DNA of 64,000 nucleotides from Natronorubrum halophilum (lineage in GTDB: Archaea > Halobacteriota > Halobacteria > Halobacteriales > Natrialbaceae): assembly GCF_003670115.1 (NCBI RefSeq), contig NZ_QQTY01000003.1:496001-560000 (forward strand). Direction: 5' to 3'. Shown here piece by piece: positions 35,780 to 43,890 of the stretch. How positions within the stretch are numbered: position 1 is the first letter of the stretch; the number at the start of each line of letters is the position of its first letter. The notes under the pieces were generated by a model, which did not search any database, had not been told where the DNA came from, and worked only from the letters and a program-made list of their open reading frames with translations. Made by a program: the position numbers and the translations under genes.

Positions 35780-36000
35780 AGATAGTGCAAATAGGAAAGT
35801 AAGCATAAGGCTGTCGGTCCCGGGGGATAAGAGCGGACAGATACAATTGAAAACATACATACTGCTTTAAGCGGCGATTTCTATACATTTGGAGATACCG
35901 TCCAGATTCAGCTCGATCTTCGGTAGTCGATCCGAGCGCACAGGACATGTGCACTTAGACTGCAAGCTTTATCTGGTCGGAGCACCAAAAACCGGTAACA

Positions 36001-36399
36001 ATGCCAGACGCTGTGCAAAAGCAACTCGAAGAAGAACGGGAGTGTGAGGGTCTCCTCGACTGTATGTTAGGGCTGAATGAGATGGACAGACGTGTATTCA
36101 GACTAATGGTGGAATGCTCCGAGCCAATTACCATAGATCAGGTCGCGAAGTTTATCGATCGCGAACGGACGACTGCATACCGTTCGGTCAAACGGCTTCA
36201 AGAAGCAGGAGTGGCCGTGGAAGAGCAGGAAAGTTGCCCGAAGGGGGGATATCACCACGTGTATCGGGTCTCCGACCCCGACGAGATTGCGGATGAACTT
36301 CAACGAATGCTCAATGAGTGGTACGCCACCACTGGACAACTAATTCAGGAGTTCCGAGAGACGTATGGAGAGGATCGTTCACCTGAAGTAAATCAATAG
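36001..36399 (+). CDS. Winged-helix transcriptional regulator (TrmB/MarR-like)
   Basis: 132 residues. LNEMDRRVFRLMVECSEPIT, IDQVAKFIDRERTTAYRSVKRLQEAGVAVEE and a wing with GGYHHVYRVSD form a TrmB-like DNA-binding domain. The last 40 residues are a helix likely used for dimerisation. CTTTATC near 35968 is the probable TATA box. It is divergent from the flavoprotein/methyltransferase operon and is its likely regulator. Cys49 and Cys78 could give redox sensing, which is speculation. Confidence 0.85.
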   Translation: MPDAVQKQLEEERECEGLLDCMLGLNEMDRRVFRLMVECSEPITIDQVAKFIDRERTTAYRSVKRLQEAGVAVEEQESCPKGGYHHVYRVSDPDEIADELQRMLNEWYATTGQLIQEFRETYGEDRSPEVNQ

Positions 36400-36975
36400 T
36401 TTTCTAATTTGCCATTTAACCACAGGACAAACTGATGATACAATGAGGCCACCGATTGACCGACGCGTTCGTCGCTGCTCTCGAGTTCCGTAAACACCTC
36501 CTGAAGGGACGGACTTGTGTACCGCACTCACCGATCTCAGACTTCAAATCGAAACGTTTGAGAACGGCTATCCAGAGTGTCATCCCTTGCTGAGTCCGCC
36601 GCTCGAGAGAGGTAACGCTGTTTCGTAGCGCAAGAATCCACGCAATCTTCCACATCCATTCGACAGTCACGTTCTGTGGGTTCGATATCGACGCTTGGTT
36701 GATGAAAATAACCACGAGTCAACTGAGATTCGACTCAAAACTATTCATCCTTCGAAACTGTGGATTGAGCTATCGTCTCCATTTGATATAGCATTATATA
36801 CTTTATCCAACATCGCACCGGAGTTGGCTGCATATTGTTTAGCTCGTGTGTCCGTGCAACGACACCCTAGTAAACAGTAGTTTTACGTTACTGTCAATTG
36901 TAGTGAGGCGTACGAGAATGACGGTCTTAGAATCACCACAACACCGAGGAAACGGTCTTCTCGAGCGGGTGGGCG
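36400..36975. other. AT-rich gap before the integrase
   Basis: Nearly 580 bases without a convincing gene. The first half has the look of a decayed coding stretch. I see no tRNA gene and no obvious attachment-site duplication here. Confidence 0.45.
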
Positions 36976-38205
36976 ATGAGTAGCGAGCAAATCAACTGGT
37001 CGCGAATGTCACTCGAGGAACTTCAGATGACGTGGAACACCGAAGTCGAACCAGCCCTCCAGCGTGGCGGCGTCGATCTCGACGAGCGACCCACGTACCA
37101 GGAGGTCGCCGACGCCGGCTACGGTGGCATCGCCTACGCGCTTCGCGAACACCACGAGCTGACGCTGACCGAGTTTCTCGAGACCGTCGGTTACGTGGAA
37201 CCCGATTCTACCGAGTCTTACGAGTGGGGTATCGACGACGAAATCACCATCGACGCGCTCGAGGCGTTCCTGCGACGGATCGAAAACAAGCGCGCCGAGT
37301 CAACGGCCCGCTCGAAACGATATCGACTCGCGACGTACGTCCGCCTGTACGAACGGATCCACGCGACGGCGTCGATCGTCGACCGTGTACGAGACGCCGA
37401 CAACCAATACGACGAACTCCGGCGCGTCGAAGCCGTTCTCTATGAACTCGACGACGAACTCGAGAGTCCCGAATCGAAGCTCCGGTATCTGAGCGACATT
37501 CGTCAGTTCTATCGACACATCGAGACGCGCCACGCCGGGGCGTTCAACCCGACGGAAAACGTCGACCACGGCGAGATTTGGGAGCAACAGATACCCGATA
37601 ACCGGGATAATCCGGCCCTCTCGAGCGAGCAGGTCGCCACGCTGTACACCGCCATCGAGAGTCCCGACGAACAGCTACTCGTGCTCGGGCTGTGTGCGTG
37701 GGGACTTCGCCGAAGCGAGGTCGCCTCACTCCACGTCTCCCAACTGGTACTCGAGGGCGAGGATCCACACATCACGTTCGAAGAACGAAAGAACGGGCCG
37801 GGGACGGTCGCGTTGATCTACGGCGTATCCGAACTGGCCGATCGAATCGACGTTCTCGGCGGCGACGATCGGGAGTGGAACGGTTATCTGTTCCCCTCGA
37901 GGAAGTCCTCGAGCGGTCACGTTACGGGCGAGACGATACAGGCGCGATTCAAACGCGTGGCCGACCGGGCCGACGTCCGGGTTCGCGGCGAGCGGCCGAC
38001 GTCGAAGACGGGGCGTCGGTACTGGTATACGACGTACAACCAGGCGATGACGGATCTCCTCGAGAATCTGGACGTGATCGCAGGCGAGCAAGGAAGCTCC
38101 GACGCGTCGGTGGTACTGAAAAACTACCTCTCGGAAGCCGAACGGCGGAAGTATCGGCGGGAGTTCATGCGAGAACGGCTTGCAGAGGCGTTCGAAAATG
38201 AGTGA
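36976..38205 (+). CDS. Tyrosine recombinase / integrase (haloarchaeal type)
   Basis: 409 residues. A SAM-like N-terminal core-binding domain (about residues 80-190: YRLATYVRLYERIHA, LRYLSDIRQFYRHIE) is followed by the catalytic domain with box I ALSSEQVATLYTAIES and LGLCAWGLRRSEVASL (catalytic Arg), the beta-strand lysine in FEERKNGPGTVAL, the second Arg in TSKTGRRYWYTTY, and the Tyr in VVLKNYLSEAERRKYRREF. The box II His appears replaced by Trp/Tyr, as in several archaeal integrases. Such enzymes integrate or resolve plasmids and viruses. No attachment sites are visible nearby. Confidence 0.88.
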   Translation: MSSEQINWSRMSLEELQMTWNTEVEPALQRGGVDLDERPTYQEVADAGYGGIAYALREHHELTLTEFLETVGYVEPDSTESYEWGIDDEITIDALEAFLRRIENKRAESTARSKRYRLATYVRLYERIHATASIVDRVRDADNQYDELRRVEAVLYELDDELESPESKLRYLSDIRQFYRHIETRHAGAFNPTENVDHGEIWEQQIPDNRDNPALSSEQVATLYTAIESPDEQLLVLGLCAWGLRRSEVASLHVSQLVLEGEDPHITFEERKNGPGTVALIYGVSELADRIDVLGGDDREWNGYLFPSRKSSSGHVTGETIQARFKRVADRADVRVRGERPTSKTGRRYWYTTYNQAMTDLLENLDVIAGEQGSSDASVVLKNYLSEAERRKYRREFMRERLAEAFENE

Positions 38206-38339
38206 TACAATGAAAGGACTCGACGCGGAAGGCGCGGAACAAACATTTCAACGATTCATACAGTTCACTTGCCCTCCGGCAGCATTCTTCGTTTCACGCG
38301 GTGATCTCCACTTGGATACTGACAGACGAACAAAGAGAC

Positions 38340-38344
38340 TATAT
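38340..38344 (+). promoter_or_regulatory. TATA element of the lipoprotein gene
   Basis: TATAT ends 24 nt upstream of the ATG at 38368, fitting a leaderless transcript. This makes an overlapping 5' frame (38198 onward) less likely to be the gene. Confidence 0.5.
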
Positions 38345-38367
38345 CACTATGACTGTCATGTTTCAGT

Positions 38368-38793
38368 ATGGAGCTCTCCAGAACTCGTCGCTCGCTACTC
38401 ATAGCCTGTGGAACGGTTTCGGCCCTCGCTCTCACCGGGTGTATAGAGCTCCTCGATTCCAGGAAACTCGCACACGATGTCGAAGTCTTCAATCGGGACG
38501 ATATAGCGCACACACTCGCTGTTACAGTCACAGATGACGGTCAAGGTGTCCTCTACCAACGGGAATTTGACGTAGAGGGTGAACACGCCGAAGAGAAAAC
38601 GGACCCATTCACCGGGACTCCGACGACGGTTTCCGTGGCAGTAAACGATGGCAGTCCGACGACGTACCCATGGCCGGATGTTAACTGTAAAGAGGAGCGG
38701 GGCATATGGTCAGTGGGTGGCGCTAAAGTCTACCTGACGTCCGAAGAGACGGTACACATCAACCCCTCCTGTAACACAGTGTACGCGGAATAG
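38368..38793 (+). CDS. Tat lipoprotein with Ig-like mature domain, unknown function
   Basis: 141 residues. SRTRRSLLIACGTVSALAL followed by TGC is a twin-arginine signal with lipobox, so the product should be a lipid-anchored extracellular protein. The mature part (VEVFNRDDIAHTLAVTVTDDG, YQREFDVEGEH, PTTVSVAVNDG) looks like a single beta-sandwich, with two cysteines that could pair. Its plan closely resembles the protein at 9775-10218, though identity is low. Confidence 0.7.
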   Translation: MELSRTRRSLLIACGTVSALALTGCIELLDSRKLAHDVEVFNRDDIAHTLAVTVTDDGQGVLYQREFDVEGEHAEEKTDPFTGTPTTVSVAVNDGSPTTYPWPDVNCKEERGIWSVGGAKVYLTSEETVHINPSCNTVYAE

Positions 38794-38810
38794 CTTATCA
38801 GCGATGTTTC

Positions 38811-38881
38811 GATCTGCGTATCGTGTTCTCGAATCGTTGTGATGTGGAGATCAAGGATAGCCTTCGCTCAGGATCGACTAG
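38811..38881 (+). repeat. Direct repeat copy A (about 71 bp)
   Basis: Begins GATCTGCGTATCGTGTT and contains ATCGTTGTGATGTGGAGA. It matches 39233-39303 with about 80% identity by eye and lies just after the lipoprotein stop. Confidence 0.75.
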
Positions 38882-39018
38882 CAATGTGACTTCAGTTGTT
38901 GAATCGTCGGTTCTGTCGAGACAATCTTTTTTGCACATTAATTTGCATGAAACTATGACTCGTTACAACTGCAACCTATCACCAGAATCGTTATTGGGAG
39001 ACCGTTCGTACGTGGAGT

Positions 39019-39222
39019 ATGGCTGAAAAGAATGTGGTGGATTTTATCGAAGAGTGGCAGACCGGGGCCTTCCTGATCATTCTTTCCGTCGTTTCCGGCG
39101 CTGTACTGTTGCTCGGGTTCAGATTTGTCCTGCCTCCATCACCTATTGCTATACTGAGCGTGTTCCTTGGTGGAATAACAGTAGCCTTCGTCGTGTTGTC
39201 GTACATCATGTACGGTCGATGA
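39019..39222 (+). CDS. Small two-helix membrane protein
   Basis: 67 residues: a short acidic N-terminus (MAEKNVVDFIEEWQ) and two hydrophobic segments, residues 17-37 and 43-63. No family recognised. It is bracketed by the two copies of a direct repeat (38811 and 39233), so the gene may have arrived, or been duplicated from a neighbour, as one segment of about 420 bp. Confidence 0.5.
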   Translation: MAEKNVVDFIEEWQTGAFLIILSVVSGAVLLLGFRFVLPPSPIAILSVFLGGITVAFVVLSYIMYGR

Positions 39223-39232
39223 GCGAGGGGCC

Positions 39233-39303
39233 GATCTGTGTATCGTGTTTCGGATCGTTGTGATGTGGAGAGCAAGAACAGCGTTCGTTCAGATATCAAC
39301 TAC
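39233..39303 (+). repeat. Direct repeat copy B (about 71 bp)
   Basis: Begins GATCTGTGTATCGTGTT and contains ATCGTTGTGATGTGGAGA. It lies 11 bp after the stop of the small membrane protein, as copy A lies 18 bp after the lipoprotein stop. Confidence 0.75.
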
Positions 39304-39525
39304 TAACGCGGCGTTCAACCGCTGAATCGGCAACTGCTCCATTTCGTCTCGAGCCACTTGGCCTCGAGGCGGTTCGCGGGTACGGCAGCGGCCGAAGCTG
39401 TGGGAGCCGAGACGCTGCGCCATCCGCGTGAAAGGGTGTCACGTCGACGAACGAACGGCGCCACTCGTTCGGGCGACCACCTCTCGAACGGGATCACGAG
39501 AGCGGTCTGGACGCCGCGGTCCAGT

Positions 39526-42500
39526 TCAGTCCTCGCTATTCGGTTGATCCGCCGGCTGACCGCCGTCGCTGACCGTGGGTGCGGTCGAACTGCTCGGTGC
39601 GTCGAACGAGACGTCGGGACCGAGATACTTCGTCCAGACCACGAGCAGGCTCGGGAGAACAAGCACGCTCGCGAGGAACGCGTAGATGATCGTCATCCCG
39701 GTGATGATACCGAACTGCTGTAGCGGCGGGAGGATGGCGAACGCGAGGACGCCGAATCCGCCGACGGTCGTCGCCGCGCTCCCCAGCAGTGCGCCGCCGG
39801 TTCCGGTGACGGTTCGGGACATCGCCTCCCAGACCGATCCGGTGCGTTCCAGTTCCAGACTGTACCGCTCGCTCATGTGGATGCTGTAGGCGACACCGAG
39901 CCCGACGGTGAGGCTCGTGATCATCCCCGTCATGACGTTGAACGGGATCTCGAGCAGGTACATCGTCCCGAGAATCCACGAGACGCTGAACACGACGGGG
40001 AGGAGCGTCACCACGCCGAGGGTCGCGCTTCCTTTCGTGATTCGGTAGGCGATCATCAGGAAGGCGAAGACGGCCACGAGCGTGATCAGCAGGCTCTCGA
40101 TGACTGTGTCCATCAACTGCTCTTGGACGATATCGAACAGGATCGTCTGTCCGGTCGCGGTGGCTTCGAGTCCGTTCCCGTCGATGCCGTTGGCGATGGA
40201 TCCCATCTCGCTCGTCACGTCGCTCATGGCCGCGGTCCCGCTCGTCGAGACGACCATCCGAACGGCCTCGTACTCACCGTCGTCGGTCCGGTGAAGCACC
40301 TGACTCGCGGCTTCTTCGTCGGTCTCGTACAGCTGGTCGTACAGCGCCGTGACGTTCTCGTCGGGAACCCCGTCACCGTCGGTGTCGGCCGCGGTGAACG
40401 ATTCGTTGAACGAGTCGTTCTCGGCTGCGACCTGTCGCATCGTCCGGAGGGGACTCTGGACGTCGGCCTCGCCGCTCGAGAGGGTGACGGCGACGTCGCT
40501 GTCAGCGGCCTCGGTCTCGGCCTGGGAGAGCCGCTGTAACGTCTCCGGATCGGTTACGTTCCCCTCGACGAGAATCTGCGCCTGGGAGTCCTCCCTGACG
40601 AAGTTCTGGTTGACGAACTCGAGGTTCTCCTTCATCGAGTAGTCGCCGGGCTGGAGCGGTCCGGGGAGGTTGTTCGTCCACTCCGGCGGGTCCTCCGCGA
40701 TGAAGTCCTCCTGATTGAAGCTGGTGTCGACCTGCGTCGCGCCGTACGCACCGCCCGCACTCACGAGGACCGCGACGAGGATGACGACGATCGGAATCCG
40801 TCGCGCCGCCGTCGAACCGGTGGACAAGAGCTGGCTGAATCGGCCACCGCCCGTTCCGAACGCGCGCTTTCTCCGATCGAACCCGCGGTTCTCGAGGAAC
40901 CCGTCGAGTTCGATTTTGAGCGCCGGGATCAAGGTCACGAACACGAGCAGGGCGGCCGTGATGCCGACCGCGCTCACGATGCCGAAGTCCTGAATCGGCG
41001 GTACCGGACTCGTGAGGTTCGAGAGGAATCCGATGGCCGTCGTCGCCGTCACCAACACGAGCGCGATACCGACGCCGGCCAGCGCCACCCGCATCGAGCC
41101 GCGGGCGTCGTCGCTGTCGTACGCACCGCCCGCGTGACGCTGTTCGCGGTGGCGCATGAATATGTGGATCGCGTAGTCGATCGAGAGCCCGATGAGCAGT
41201 ACTGGGACCGCGATGAACATCTGGTTGAAGTCGATCCCGACCCAGCCCATGAAGCCGAACGTCCAGACGAGGACGGTGGCGATGCCGAACAGGCCGAGCA
41301 GGATGTCCAGCAGATCGCGGTAGGCGACGATCAGGGCGACGACGACGAACAACAGCGCGAGCGGGCCGACGATCGCTAAGCTGTCGCCCATCGAGTTGTT
41401 GATCTCTTCGCCCATGATGCCGCCGCCGAAGACGATGACGTCGGACCCGCTGGACTCGAGTTCGTCGTTCGCGATGGACTGCATAGCCAGTTGCGCGTCG
41501 ACGAGCGCGTCGGACGCCGTCCCCTCCTGGCCGCCGCCACCGTCGGTCTGGTGTGTGACCAGTAACATCGTCGCGTTCGCGCTCGTCGAACCCGTCTCGT
41601 AGCTCGTCGGCATGAACGCCAGTCCGTTCATCTGCCCGGCGGAGTCCTCGCTCAGGACGGCACCGAGCGCGCGTTCGTACTCCGTGGCGTTCATCGAATC
41701 GATCGCGTCGATCTGTTCGTCGAGCGACGCCGACGAAGCGTTCTCGATGGCCGCCTGCTGTTCCTCGAGTTGCGCGCCGAGTTCCTCGAGTCGATCGGCC
41801 GATGACTCGAGGTCGGCGCTGCGCTGTTCGAGGGCCTCGTACTCGTCGGCGAGGACGCCCTGGGTACCGAGTCGATAGGCCTCCTCGACCTGTGACTCGT
41901 TCTCGGCGTCACGGAGGAGCTGTGTCGCCTCGTCGAACGTCGCGTACTGCGACTCGTTCAGGTCGACCGGCGAGTTCTCGTCGGCGGCTTCGAACTGCGC
42001 ACGCGGCGATGCCGACGGGTCCTCCTGGAGCGTCTCGAGCGCCGCGCGGAGTTCCTGCTGGGTGGCGTTCAGTTCGTCGCTCCGTCGTTCTATCGCGGCG
42101 CGTTCCTCCTGAACGGTCGCGTTCACCTGTTCGAACTCCGCCGCCGTCGCCTCCAGTTCGCGCTGTTGATCGCCGGTCAGCGACGATATCGCGACGAGGT
42201 TCGCTACGCCGACCGTCGGCTGGTCGTCGACGAGCGTCCGGTTGACCGTTTCGTTTTCCCGGAACAACTGTTGCAAGCGGAGCGTCTCGAGCAGCGATTC
42301 TTGGGAGAGTACGTTCTCACCCCTGACGATCACCTGCGCCGACGACGTGTTGTCCGGACCGGTCGAGAAGTTCTCCTCGACGTACTCCATTTTCTGCGCT
42401 TCCTCGGTGTCGCTCTGGAACTGATCGAGCGACGAGGACTGCTCGATCATGCCGGCACCGGCACCCGCGACGACCGTGAGAATGAGCATGATGGCGATCA

Positions 42501-42552
42501 CGGGTCGACTGTAATCCGTGACCACCCCGGCGACTCGGTCGGTCCAGCTCAT
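39526..42552 (-). CDS. RND/MMPL-family exporter (HAE3-like)
   Basis: A 1008-residue protein built from two halves. Each half has one membrane helix, a large extracellular loop and five more helices. Typical stretches are GLSIDYAIHIFMRHREQ in the first half and GLGVAYSIHMSERYSLELE in the second, around the proton-relay helices. The first loop (about 350 residues) is coiled-coil-rich (QQELRAALETLQEDPSAS and EQRSADLESSADRLEELGAQ). Relatives move lipids, hopanoids or drugs. Archaeal substrates are unknown. It is divergent from a TetR gene with two operator-like palindromes between them. Confidence 0.92.
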   Translation of the reverse strand: MSWTDRVAGVVTDYSRPVIAIMLILTVVAGAGAGMIEQSSSLDQFQSDTEEAQKMEYVEENFSTGPDNTSSAQVIVRGENVLSQESLLETLRLQQLFRENETVNRTLVDDQPTVGVANLVAISSLTGDQQRELEATAAEFEQVNATVQEERAAIERRSDELNATQQELRAALETLQEDPSASPRAQFEAADENSPVDLNESQYATFDEATQLLRDAENESQVEEAYRLGTQGVLADEYEALEQRSADLESSADRLEELGAQLEEQQAAIENASSASLDEQIDAIDSMNATEYERALGAVLSEDSAGQMNGLAFMPTSYETGSTSANATMLLVTHQTDGGGGQEGTASDALVDAQLAMQSIANDELESSGSDVIVFGGGIMGEEINNSMGDSLAIVGPLALLFVVVALIVAYRDLLDILLGLFGIATVLVWTFGFMGWVGIDFNQMFIAVPVLLIGLSIDYAIHIFMRHREQRHAGGAYDSDDARGSMRVALAGVGIALVLVTATTAIGFLSNLTSPVPPIQDFGIVSAVGITAALLVFVTLIPALKIELDGFLENRGFDRRKRAFGTGGGRFSQLLSTGSTAARRIPIVVILVAVLVSAGGAYGATQVDTSFNQEDFIAEDPPEWTNNLPGPLQPGDYSMKENLEFVNQNFVREDSQAQILVEGNVTDPETLQRLSQAETEAADSDVAVTLSSGEADVQSPLRTMRQVAAENDSFNESFTAADTDGDGVPDENVTALYDQLYETDEEAASQVLHRTDDGEYEAVRMVVSTSGTAAMSDVTSEMGSIANGIDGNGLEATATGQTILFDIVQEQLMDTVIESLLITLVAVFAFLMIAYRITKGSATLGVVTLLPVVFSVSWILGTMYLLEIPFNVMTGMITSLTVGLGVAYSIHMSERYSLELERTGSVWEAMSRTVTGTGGALLGSAATTVGGFGVLAFAILPPLQQFGIITGMTIIYAFLASVLVLPSLLVVWTKYLGPDVSFDAPSSSTAPTVSDGGQPADQPNSED

Positions 42553-42835
42553 ACGTCGAACCGGCCTCCGCGAACCGTGTTGCTGTTCACGTTACTCGGA
42601 GTGAACGAGCGCCGATCGCGACCTCGAGGGATCGATACGGCGACCGTCAGCGGTCGGAACCGAATCGAATTCATTGCCGAACGCTCCGTCGAGAGCCGTA
42701 TTCGAACCGACGCTGCCGGAGCGTAATTCGCGACCGGTTCGACGCTGTTCTCCGCGATGGGCGAAAGGATTCCGTGGCTTCGATCGGTACCGTCCCCCTT
42801 TCGGTGGCCCGTCTCGGTTCCTCGATCATATAGTG
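42553..42835. other. Leader region of the RND exporter, no sure gene
   Basis: A TATA-like CATAAG (around 42855-42860, minus strand) lies almost 300 bp upstream of the exporter start, leaving an unusually long leader. A minus-strand frame starting with ATG near 42829 and a longer one starting with TTG at 42848 both end with TGA overlapping the next start as ATGA. They may be leader ORFs, but the protein sequences are Arg-rich and featureless. Confidence 0.3.
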
Positions 42836-42853
42836 ACTGAATATTCAATCAGT
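42836..42853. promoter_or_regulatory. Operator-like palindrome 1 (TetR candidate site)
   Basis: ACTGA-ATATTCAA-TCAGT: 5-bp arms around an 8-bp centre. It lies immediately downstream of the TATA-like element for the exporter side, where a bound repressor would block the promoter. It shares TTCAATCA with palindrome 2. Confidence 0.6.
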
Positions 42854-42931
42854 GCTTATGAACTTTCTCACTTCAGGCCGTCCCGTCAACGTCCGTCGGC
42901 CGAATTGAAGGACGCGCAGCCGTCGTTTGTG

Positions 42932-42949
42932 GTTGACCGTTCAATCAAC
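42932..42949. promoter_or_regulatory. Operator-like palindrome 2 (TetR candidate site)
   Basis: GTTGA-CCGTTCAA-TCAAC has the same architecture as palindrome 1 (5-8-5, shared TTCAATCA). It abuts TTTATA at 42951-42956, the likely TATA box of the TetR transcript. Two matching sites in a divergent promoter region fit a TetR regulator controlling itself and the exporter. Confidence 0.6.
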
Positions 42950-42950
42950 T

Positions 42951-42956
42951 TTTATA
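42951..42956 (+). promoter_or_regulatory. TATA box of the leader-ORF/TetR transcript
   Basis: TTTATA is 27-32 nt upstream of the ATG at 42983, so a leaderless transcript would begin translation with the leader ORF and not with TetR itself. Confidence 0.55.
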
Positions 42957-42982
42957 GGTAGTGAGAGTATACGGTAGTCAGA

Positions 42983-43153
42983 ATGGAGGGTGTTACAGAA
43001 TCGAATCGGAGACGGCCCAGTGCCGAAATAGCCGGCGGAGTACCGGTGCGAGACGGATGGCTATCGACTATTCGTTCGGACGGCGGTCGCGTATCGTTCC
43101 GACGAACGACCTTCGGACCGCACTTTCGATCGGCCGGGAAGCGATCACGATGA
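42983..43153 (+). CDS. Leader ORF translationally coupled to the TetR gene
   Basis: A 56-codon frame starting at the leaderless distance from a TATA box. Its TGA (43151-43153) overlaps the TetR ATG (43150-43152) as ATGA, the standard coupling overlap. The peptide (MEGVTESNRRRPSAEIAGG..., ending FRSAGKRSR) is Arg-rich with no domain. Either its translation delivers ribosomes to TetR, which otherwise has no ribosome-binding site, or the overlap is chance. Confidence 0.4.
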   Translation: MEGVTESNRRRPSAEIAGGVPVRDGWLSTIRSDGGRVSFRRTTFGPHFRSAGKRSR

Positions 43154-43758
43154 CGCAATTCCCATCGTGTTTCGAGGATCCGGACGATACTCGAGCCGCC
43201 ATCATGAAAGCGACGTACGACGCGCTCTGTGAGCACGGCTACAGCGAACTGACGATCCAGCGGATCGGGGACGAGTTCCCGAAGAGCAAATCGCTGTTGT
43301 ATCACCACTACGATAGCAAAGACGAACTGCTCCTGGATTTTCTCGAATTTATGCTGGATCAACTCGAGGGACAGATGCCGACATATCGAGACGGGGGAGC
43401 CGACGAGCACGTCGAGGAGATCGTCGATCAAACGTTCGGGTTCGGAGATCTGGAGACGAGCACCGATTTTACGCGAGCGTTCGTCGAGTTGCGCGCGCAG
43501 GCTGCTCACGACGAGGACTACCGAGAGTATTTCACTCGAAGCGATCAGTTCGTCCGAAAACACGTCGCACACACGATCCGGTCGGGTATAGAACAGGGCC
43601 TCTTCCAGGACATCGATCCCCAGGAAACGGCGGCGTTCTTCCAGATCGTGTTCGCCGGTACGATGACCCAACGCGTAACCAGTAACGACGACGTACTCGA
43701 AGCGGCGCGTAGCGCGTTCGAGCGATACGTCCGAGAGTGCCTCCTCAAAACGGAGTGA
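43150..43758 (+). CDS. TetR/AcrR-family regulator
   Basis: 202 residues. The HTH region is DTRAAIMKATYDALCEHGYS, LTIQRIGDEFPKSKSLLYHHYDSKDELLLDFLEFML (residues 11-70). The rest is a helical ligand-binding domain with a C-terminal FQIVFAGTMTQRVTSNDDVLEAARSAFERYV. The frame is open upstream to 42961, but the residues there are not TetR-like, and the start at 43150 gives the family length. It is divergent from the RND exporter and probably represses it. Confidence 0.92.
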   Translation: MTQFPSCFEDPDDTRAAIMKATYDALCEHGYSELTIQRIGDEFPKSKSLLYHHYDSKDELLLDFLEFMLDQLEGQMPTYRDGGADEHVEEIVDQTFGFGDLETSTDFTRAFVELRAQAAHDEDYREYFTRSDQFVRKHVAHTIRSGIEQGLFQDIDPQETAAFFQIVFAGTMTQRVTSNDDVLEAARSAFERYVRECLLKTE

Positions 43759-43890
43759 GGGGGCGGCGCACGAACGGTCCTCGGAGGCGATTTCGACGCG
43801 TTCGAGGCCGCCTTCGACGAGACAATCGGAACCGAAGGCAGCAGGCGATCGAAGCCCCGTGATGGCCTCGAGAGATCGTACGAACGAGCG

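Noticed and set aside
36416-36715. Minus-strand frame before the integrase
   Set aside because: No domain and no promoter; may be transposon debris but nothing supports it.
38198-38404. Small frame overlapping the integrase stop (MSDTMKGLDAEGAEQ)
   Set aside because: Overlaps the well-supported lipoprotein start and its TATA box; composition drifts after 40 residues. Possible but not convincing.
42549-42848. 99-residue minus-strand frame ending ATGA at the RND start
   Set aside because: Starts with TTG inside palindrome 1 and encodes a featureless Arg-rich peptide; mentioned only as a possible leader ORF.
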